Assembly (NCBI GenBank): GCA_021464525.1
Contig: JADRCO010000939.1
Span: 1 to 24,342 of the forward strand
Source: Rhizophagus sp. LPA8_4_AMF
Taxonomy: Eukaryota; Glomeromycota; Glomeromycetes; Glomerales; Glomeraceae
Direction of reading: 5' to 3'
DNA: 24,342 nucleotides
The notes under the pieces are model-generated. The model worked only from the letters and a program-made list of their open reading frames with translations, searched no databases and was not told the DNA's origin. Shown piece by piece: positions 18,211-24,342 of this stretch. Positions within the stretch are counted from its first letter, which is position 1, and the number at the start of each line of letters is the position of its first letter. The translations under genes and the position numbers were made by a program.

Positions 18211-20725
18211 GATGGTTATTGTGAATACTGTGGCAAAATATATACAAATATAAAAGAAGAAATTTGTTTATGTTATTCAAAAAATAATTTTACAAATTGG
18301 ACCAGTGGAAATGAAAAAATTGATGAATTCATTCTGGAAATGCAATTAGCAAATATTAGTAAACATAGTACATTATTTGAATGGATACCTTATAACCAGT
18401 TTAGGGATATTAAACAAATAGGCAAAAATAATTCTACTACATTATATTCAGCAATATGGATGGATGGTCCATTAAATCATTTTAGATATATTGAAAGAGA
18501 ATGGAGAAGAGTGCCTAATAAAAAAGTTGCTTTAAAATGTTTATATAATTCACAAAATATTAATGAATTTTTAAGTAAGGTATGAACATATAATTTTTTT
18601 TATTTTGAAATTCAATAATTTCTTTTGTAATTTAATTTTAAAATATCTTTTTTTTAATATATAATTCACCATAAATATGTTTAACAGGCTAAATTATATA
18701 TTATTAATAATGATGAATCTATTCCAAAAATATATGGAATAACCCAAAACCCCGATACAAAAGATTATATTATAATACTTAAAGATGTTTATTGTAAGTA
18801 CTGTGGTAAAATTTACGCATCTACATATAAGAAATTGTGTATACTATGTCAAATAAATAATTTAGAACATAATTTTACAAGCTGGACTAGTGGAAATGAA
18901 ATAATTGATGAATTAATTCAAGAAATGCAAATTAAAATTAATAATTATGATTATGTAATAGTTGAATGGATACCACATGACCAGTTCATTAAAATTAAAG
19001 AATTAAATAAGAGTAGTTCTGGTACGCTATATTCAGCAATATGGATGGATGGTCCATTGGAATTTGATTCTTCTAAAATAAAGTGGAAAAGAATGCCCAA
19101 TAAAGAAGTTGTTTTGAAATATTATTCACAAAATATTACCTATGAATTTTTAAATAAGGTATAAAATTTTAATTTTTGTGTAACTAATTTGAATACTTAC
19201 AATAACATTTATAACTATATTTTAACAGGTTAAATCATATACTTTTGACAGTAATAATAATTATGTTAATAATGGAATATATGGAATATCCCAAAATCCA
19301 GTTACAAAAAATTATATTATAGTGTCATTTCAAGATAGTTATTGTAAAAACTGTGGTGAAAGATATATAAATAGGAAAAAATGGTGCAAATTATGTCAAG
19401 TAAAGATTTTAAAAGAAAACTTTGCAAATTGGACTAGTGGAAATGAAAAAATTGATAATTTTATTCAAGAAATGCAATTAAAAATTAATAAGCATTATGA
19501 TACAATAGTTGAGTGGATACCATATAACCAATTTAATTATATTAAAAATATAGGAATGGGTGGATTTGCAATAGTATGCTCAGCAATATGGATGAGTGGT
19601 CCATTAAAATATAACTATAATGAAATGAAATATGAACGGTCATCCAATAAAGAAGTTGCTTTAAAATGTTTAAATCATTCACAAAATATTACTGATGAAT
19701 TTTTAAATGAGGTATAAATTTTTCCTTAAATTAATTAATTTTTAACAATTTAATGATTTTTTATATTATTAGGTCAAAAAATACTCTATTAATAATGATG
19801 AATATATCCTTCAAATATATGGAATATCTCAAAATCCAAATACAAAGGATTATATTATGGTTCTTCGATATGCAAATAGTGGAAATCTTAGTAATTATAC
19901 TATTATTGATATTACAAGTTGGGTTTGGTGGGAAAAATTATATGCATTGGACAAAATTATTAAAGGTCTTAAAAAAATTCATGAAAATAAAATGGTTCAT
20001 TGTGATCTTCATACTGGAAATATACTATCATCATATATTGGTTATCATATATCTTCTGGCAATCCTACTGGTAAAATATATATTTCAGATATGGGATTAT
20101 GTAGAGAAGTTAGTAATATATATGAATCAAATATTTATGGAGTTATGCCTTTTGTAGCACCTGAAGTATTGAAGGGAAAACCTTACACTCAAATGGCAGA
20201 TATATATAGTTTTGGTATGATTATGTATTTTGTAGCAACTACTAAACAACCTTTTGCCAATTGTGCTCATGATAGTATTTTAGCATTAAAGATATGCAAT
20301 GGGATTAGACCTGAATAAATGAACCAACAGCACCAAAGTGTTATATTGACCTAATGAAAAAGTGTTGGGATTCAAATCCAGATAATAGGCCAAATGCTAT
20401 TGAAATAGAAAAATTAATTAAATTATTTAATTCAAACAGTAATATGGAAATTAAAAATCAATTTGAAAAAGCGGAAGAATATAGAAAATCAAATTTTAAA
20501 AGTAACCAATTAACTACTCATCCACAAGCTTGTTATACCTCTCGATTGCTTAATCCATTTACAAAAGAACTTTCAAAATGCAATGATGCATACAATATTT
20601 CAGTAGAAGTTATTGATTTTACAAAGTAAGTTACATATATTTAACTTTGCTTTTTAATTAAAGAATTTATTAAAGTTTTATATTATTTTATTTAATATAG
20701 TGAATCAATCAAAAATGAAAAATAA
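17625..20725 (+). CDS. Protein kinase with four tandem zinc-ribbon + N-lobe units and one C-lobe
   Basis: Proposed exons: 17625-18012, 18112-18579, 18688-19158, 19229-19711, 19773-20625, 20701-20725. Introns are 99, 108, 70, 61 and 75 bases, all GT-AG; the first four are phase 0 at the same codon after EFLNE or EFLNK. Each of four units has a CxxC...CxxC zinc ribbon, NWTSGNE, EMQLKIN-like and EWIPYNQF segments, a glycine-loop region before YSAIW (CSAIW in unit 4), and the ATP-site Lys in VALK. Unit 4 has GMGGFA (from 19553) and Lys 19664-19666. One C-lobe follows: VHCDLHTGN (catalytic Asp 20004-20006), SDMG in place of DFG (Asp 20098-20100), APE at 20157-20165, and a THPQACYTSRLL tail. Expected length is about 895 aa. 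It is a Ser/Thr-Tyr kinase-like family member. A +1 shift (17667-17692) and a -1 shift (20313-20318) break the frame. Confidence 0.8.
18211..18783 (+). repeat. Kinase repeat unit 2 (573 bp)
   Basis: Begins DGYCEYCGKIY, fused in frame to the preceding KDYIIVLQ. The second zinc pair is damaged: ICLCYS has CxC where other units have CxxC, consistent with loss of one codon. The glycine-loop region is IGKNNSTTLYSAIW. KVALKCL keeps the Lys. The intron is 18580-18687. The unit ends at TKDYIIILK. Confidence 0.75.
18784..19321 (+). repeat. Kinase repeat unit 3 (538 bp)
   Basis: Begins DVYCKYCGKIY, with a complete second zinc pair (LCILCQ). The glycine-loop region is the most degenerate, LNKSSSGTLYSAIW. 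EVVLKYY keeps the Lys but is shortened in the following loop (YYSQNITYEF). The intron is 19159-19228. The unit ends at TKNYII, where unit 4 begins with a GTG codon. Confidence 0.75.
19322..19868 (+). repeat. Kinase repeat unit 4 (547 bp), canonical ATP loop
   Basis: Begins VSFQDSYCKNCG, where the first codon is GTG in the place an initiator ATG would occupy in a stand-alone gene. The zinc ribbon is complete (CKNC, WCKLC). The glycine-loop region reads IGMGGFAIVCSAIW, the only canonical GxGGFA of the four. The Lys is at 19664-19666. After the intron 19712-19772 it continues as KDYIMVLRYANSGN directly into the single C-lobe, so this is the unit that completes the kinase fold. Confidence 0.8.
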
Positions 20726-21139
20726 ACAAACAAATATTTGGTTTATTATTAAATTATATTTTTTATATATTATATCTTTATATATTAACTAGAATATCTA
20801 TTCTTTATTTTCATTTATTTGTTTATTTTGTTTAACACTGATTATAGAGTATATGTAAAATTTCTTTTATATAAATAAAATCAGTTTGTAATTAAACAGA
20901 TAAACCAATTGAAATTACTAATATATATATATGGGTTTAAAATTTGAATGTACCTGCATTTGAACGCACCTCCACGGCATAAGTCAAAGATGTTTCGTTA
21001 AGGAAATACTGTATAGAGAAACATATTAAATAAACATTCCTGATTTCTCACCAAAATTCCATGTATCCAAAGGGTGAACATAGACAAAGCTAAAAAAAGC
21101 AAATTTAGTACCAAAGACGGGAAAAAACAATAAACTATA
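20726..21139. other. 3' flank of the kinase gene, no other gene
   Basis: AT-rich DNA after the kinase stop (20723-20725). AATAAA-like hexamers, for example near 20721 and 20874, could serve for 3' end formation, but this sequence is so AT-rich that they carry little weight. A GC-richer patch lies at 20950-21000. Confidence 0.4.
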
Positions 21140-21560
21140 ACAAAACCAAAACCTAAAGAAAAAAGAAGTCCCGATCCCTAAAAAGAAGAAAGACGATTGT
21201 TAGTAGCGATAACAGATAGATAAAACGAAAATAAAATCGAACACGGAACACTCACCCAGAAAATCAGCAATACCTAAAAAGAAAGAAAACACTGAAGGAA
21301 TCGCCGAAACCTAACAAAAAGAAGCCGGAATCTACAAAAAAAAGAAAGTTCAAGTTAATAATGAATACAAAAGAAATAAAAAAAACAAAAAAAAAATGGA
21401 CCCTATCATTTCCAAAGAGAATCGGCAAAAACTAAAAGAAGAAAAAACTAACTATTAATAACATTCGTTAAAACAAAAATAAATAAATAAAAATTCGAAT
21501 AACTTACCAGACTTCGTGTCTAAGGAGACCGAAAAAACCACCTAAAAAATAGAAAAATTG
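21140..21560. repeat. Degenerate array of CTAAAARGAARAAA motifs
   Basis: Related purine-rich motifs occur at about 21153 (CCTAAAGAAAAAAGAAG), 21178 (CCTAAAAAGAAGAAAG), 21273 (CCTAAAAAGAAAGAAAA), 21311 (CCTAACAAAAAGAAG), 21332, 21431 (ACTAAAAGAAGAAAAAA) and 21541. On the minus strand each reads as a pyrimidine tract ending in TTTTTAGG, like a splice acceptor, but the segments between are too short and unmatched to call exons. A degenerate minisatellite is more likely. Confidence 0.4.
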
Positions 21561-21587
21561 AACTTTGTTTTTTCAACAAAAAGTGCG

Positions 21588-21745
21588 AGAGAAGTGGGAT
21601 AAGGGAAAGAAAGAGAATGGAAAGGTAAAGTAAGGGAAAAGGGTAAGGAAAAGGAAAAAGGAAAAGGAAAGAACAGAGACGAAGGAAAGGTACAAAGGGA
21701 AGTGAAAGGGCGAACGTAAGAGAAGAGAAGAATGAAAAAAAAGTC
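21588..21745 (+). repeat. Purine (GGAAA-type) low-complexity tract
   Basis: About 150 bases are almost all A and G on the plus strand, with interleaved AAGGGAAA and AAGGAAAAGG motifs and few pyrimidine breaks. The minus-strand open frames here encode only Phe/Ser/Leu/Pro-rich low-complexity peptide and are not called as genes. Confidence 0.75.
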
Positions 21746-22792
21746 AAAAAAAAAGGTTAATAAAATACATAAAAATTTCGCAAAAAATGATTTCCTACAT
21801 GTAAAATTATAAATTATAGAAGTAACTAACGAAAGTAATATGAGAAGAGAATTTATCATGTATAAATAATTAATAAGTTGTATAACATATAATTTATTGG
21901 ATTATGCTTTGACCTATCTGTGAAATAAATGAAATAAATCATTTTTTTTCTTGATTTTTATGATTATTAATGTTACAACTAAATTCAATTAAATTCTGTT
22001 CTAACTCTATAAGTCCAATCACCAAAAGTTATATGGGTAAATTCTTTTGTAAATACTATTTAATCTCGTATTTTATAACTAATGTATAATATTCTAATTC
22101 AGGATGTTTTGCAAAGCTAAATGTTTTTAAATACTAAATTTAAAAATGTAACATTGCCTGTACAAACAATTTTGTAATACATATACTGAAAATAATGGCA
22201 AAATTATTTATTAATTAAAATTTTTCATTTCAAAATTAAATTATTGAATATGGTCCCTACTCTCGCCATACTCTGTCACTTCCGAAAATCAAAATTTGAA
22301 GTGTCCAACCCCTAATCTTTCGAAATACAATAATAAATAATATATCGTAGTTATCCGTTATCAAAAATATCACGCGTTTTTAGATAATCTGTTATAAGTC
22401 AAGCTAGTCAGCTTGTCATGAATTAATTCTATTATATTATGTTATTAAAAGCGTTATAAGCGTTATGCAGAAACAAGCTTCATATATTTATTCATTTGTT
22501 CGCATAAATGAGCTATTTTTTTTTTTAAAAAAAAAAAATGTGAACTTATACAAAGTTTTTATTAACAACTATTCATTTTATCTCTTTGTAAATTATAATT
22601 AGAAATTTAGAGGGCACATTACTGTATAATATAATAGTTATTTTTTTTATGATATTATCGACATGACGACATGTATTCATTTAATAAACTAATATTATGA
22701 TTGACTATCAACTTGTTTGAAATTTAATGATTGGCTACAAAATGAAGAGAGATGTGACCAACATCCAAAAAAACTTTAACTGATTAGAAGCT
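21746..22792. other. No gene recognised
   Basis: AT-rich DNA. A T11 run at 22516-22526 is followed directly by A12 at 22527-22538, forming a homopolymer fold-back. A slightly GC-richer patch is at 22250-22315. No coding evidence on either strand. Confidence 0.55.
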
Positions 22793-23051
22793 GTTTAACC
22801 AAGGGCTTAATCAATTAATTAATCGATTAATATTAAAAAATATTAAAAATTTTTTTGGTACCAATTTGTTTTTATTCATATAATTTGTCATTATTAAAGC
22901 ATTAATAAAAATGACCGTTTGTTAAAATTTGAGTTTGGAGAATATGTGGCCGAAATTTCATTATTTCTGGGTTGCATTATATAATTTGAGAATCATGATT
23001 TAGATAATTTTAATCGATTAACTGATTTTGAGATGCCCTAACTGGTTAACC
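22793..23051. repeat. Inverted-repeat element, about 260 bp
   Basis: The left arm carries GTTTAACC (22793-22800) and then TTAATCGATTAA (22819-22830). The right arm carries TTAATCGATTAA (23010-23021) and then GGTTAACC (23044-23051), in mirrored order. The GGGC motif next to the outer boxes is also mirrored (AAGGGCTTAA and GATGCCCTAA). The centre is AT-rich without coding capacity. This is the layout of a decayed MITE. Confidence 0.5.
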
Positions 23052-23530
23052 AACTTAATCATCTATTAATGATAATCGGTTCAAACCTCTAAATAAAAAG
23101 CCAATACTTTCTATCATAAAGAACATTATCAAAGAATAATTTTCATTTCGCAATAATCCCACAATTTATTTAGATTCATTCTTATATAACGTACATACAG
23201 AATAATTTATTAAGCCTCTAGTGGGTGTTTTTTACTGTAATAAAGACGTCACAGAAAAGTAATTTCACATTAAACTCAGTTAGTATCAATCAAATGTTTT
23301 AGATAATAATTTATTAATAAAAAAAAAATATTTTAAAATTTACTACAATGTTAATCTTCAAATATGAATATAAATAGATTTATCAAAATTTTCCAAAAAT
23401 ATGTTAAAAATTATCCTCAAGCATTATACCTGATGTTTTTTTATATACTAAATATTTTCAATTAAGTAAATGACTTTTAATATCCTTCATCTATATATTC
23501 ATAACAAAAAAAAAATAGTTTAATTAAAAT
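23052..23530. other. No gene recognised
   Basis: AT-rich sequence without a supported feature. It lies just past the stop of the minus-strand kinase fragment and may include its former 3' flank. Confidence 0.55.
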
Positions 23531-23785
23531 TTAATAGATCAAATAATCACATGCAAAAGAATTACCTTTAGAATTAATACCAAGTTTAGTAAAATCCATT
23601 TTTAAGGAATCTGTAAAATAAAAGAATAATTATTACTCTAAATAGATTTAAATAACTATTTTTAATTAAAATTACCTGAATATTCTAAATCATCATTGTC
23701 TGCATTTTTGGGTTCTGGAAGATTTTTAAAATCCAAAAGTTTACTTGTATAAACTGCTTGAGGATGTGATGTATATAAGAGATTA
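23531..23785 (-). pseudogene. 3' fragment of another kinase gene of the same family
   Basis: Two exons on the minus strand, about 23785-23676 and 23610-23531, are separated by a 65-base GTAATT...TACAG intron. They encode YTSHPQAVYTSKLLDFKNLP, EPKNADNDDLEYS and then DSLKMDFTKLGINSKG, with a stop at 23531-23533. HPQAVYTSKLL is the counterpart of the THPQACYTSRLL tail of the kinase at 20512-20550, so this is the extreme C-terminus of a related kinase. No catalytic domain precedes it: the upstream side runs straight into AATCGG palindromic repeats. The longer open frame that extends through the repeats (to 23922) is not a natural protein start. Confidence 0.7.
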
Positions 23786-23805
23786 CTAACACACGTCAAA
23801 TAAGT

Positions 23806-24014
23806 AAAAATCGGCATAGCCGATTTTTGGCTATTTTTGTCCGATTTGTGGCTTTTTTTGTCCGATTTTATGGCGCGTATTGCCAACAATCGGAAATTCT
23901 TTTTAAAAAATCGGAATGCCAATTTTTAAATTGTATATTCAAATCGGCTAAAATCGGACTGCTAATTTTAGCTATATTTGTCCGATTTGTGACTTTTTTC
24001 AGCCGATTTGTAGA
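23806..24014. repeat. AATCGG palindrome and direct-repeat cluster
   Basis: A perfect hairpin AAAAATCGGC-ATA-GCCGATTTTT spans 23806-23828. The following block of about 45 bases, GGCTATTTTTGTCCGATTTG onward from 23829, recurs in diverged form from 23970, an offset of 141. AATCGG or CCGATT occurs about ten times in 210 bases. The open frames on both strands here reflect the repeat. Confidence 0.7.
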
Positions 24015-24342
24015 TCATATTACCGATTCTTAACTAATTGTATATGGATTATGGAATTTATACATTTTTATAAAGAAAAATTTATATTGTAATATTAAAT
24101 TTAATTTAAACAATAATGCTTTATTAAGTAACATTAAATAATTAAAATAATTAAATTTTAAACAAGAATATAAATTTACGATAAATAACACCACCAAATA
24201 TTAACTGCATCTTCATAAAAATTAATATCCAAGTAGATTTTGAGCTGCTGAACAACTTTCAATTAATAAAAGAAGTCGATTTACTTTGACCAAAGTGCCC
24301 AAAATACGCTCTGAAGTGACAAAACGGAAAAAAATAAAATTC
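24015..24342. other. No gene recognised
   Basis: AT-rich DNA to about 24235, then a GC-richer stretch (24240-24335) that may be the start of another repeat cut by the window edge. No open frame worth reporting. Confidence 0.5.

Noticed and set aside
19753..20157. 134-residue frame inside the kinase C-lobe exon.
   Set aside because: It is the out-of-frame shadow of the catalytic exon, whose motifs are clear in the other frame.
21520..21859. Two minus-strand frames of 75 and 105 residues rich in Phe, Ser, Leu and Pro.
   Set aside because: They come from the homopurine tract on the plus strand.
1..24342. tRNA, rRNA genes and CRISPR arrays.
   Set aside because: No cloverleaf, rRNA-like conserved block or regularly spaced identical repeat was found by eye; CRISPR is not expected in a fungal genome.

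Overview
The window is strongly AT-rich eukaryotic DNA with short GT-AG introns (about 60-110 bases in the best-supported genes) and many decayed repeats. The gene families point to an arbuscular mycorrhizal fungus, most likely Rhizophagus irregularis or a close Glomeromycotina relative. They include a zinc-ribbon plus protein kinase family with the WTSGNE / EMQLKIN / EWIPYNQF signature, BTB-BACK-TLDc proteins, F-box/LRR proteins and pogo/Tigger-type transposase remnants. This is recognition from family knowledge; no search was run.

Layout. 1-2760: dispersed repeats and a broken pogo-like transposase (+). 3814-5450: a BTB-BACK-TLDc pseudogene (-) split near its 3' end by a short palindromic MITE; a diverged relative of the MITE lies at 836-930. 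5895-6409: a decayed coding stretch and two 115-bp tandem repeats that keep a hairpin. 6505-7244: a possible small four-exon gene (+) with one in-frame stop. 7245-9850: AT-rich, no gene seen. 9852-10142: a 96-residue ORF, followed by decaying copies of its tail. 11404-11530: a Ty3/Gypsy integrase scrap. 12590-14192: an F-box/LRR pseudogene (+), then a second, more eroded copy to about 14700. 15761-16457: an intact-looking four-exon gene (-) of unknown function, 163 aa. 17625-20725: the main gene, a protein kinase. 20726-24342: low-complexity DNA, inverted repeats and a minus-strand 3' fragment of another kinase gene of the same family.

The most unusual object is the kinase at 17625-20725. A unit of about 540-590 bases, encoding a zinc ribbon, the WTSGNE linker, a complete kinase N-lobe, a phase-0 intron and the start of the next exon, occurs four times in tandem. 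A single C-lobe with catalytic and activation segments follows. All four units connect in frame across their introns, so the architecture reads as (zinc ribbon + N-lobe) x4 + one C-lobe. Only the unit next to the C-lobe keeps a canonical glycine-rich loop. Two single-base frameshifts, one in the first zinc ribbon and one in the C-lobe, leave open whether it is a functional expanded kinase with sequence errors or a young pseudogene.
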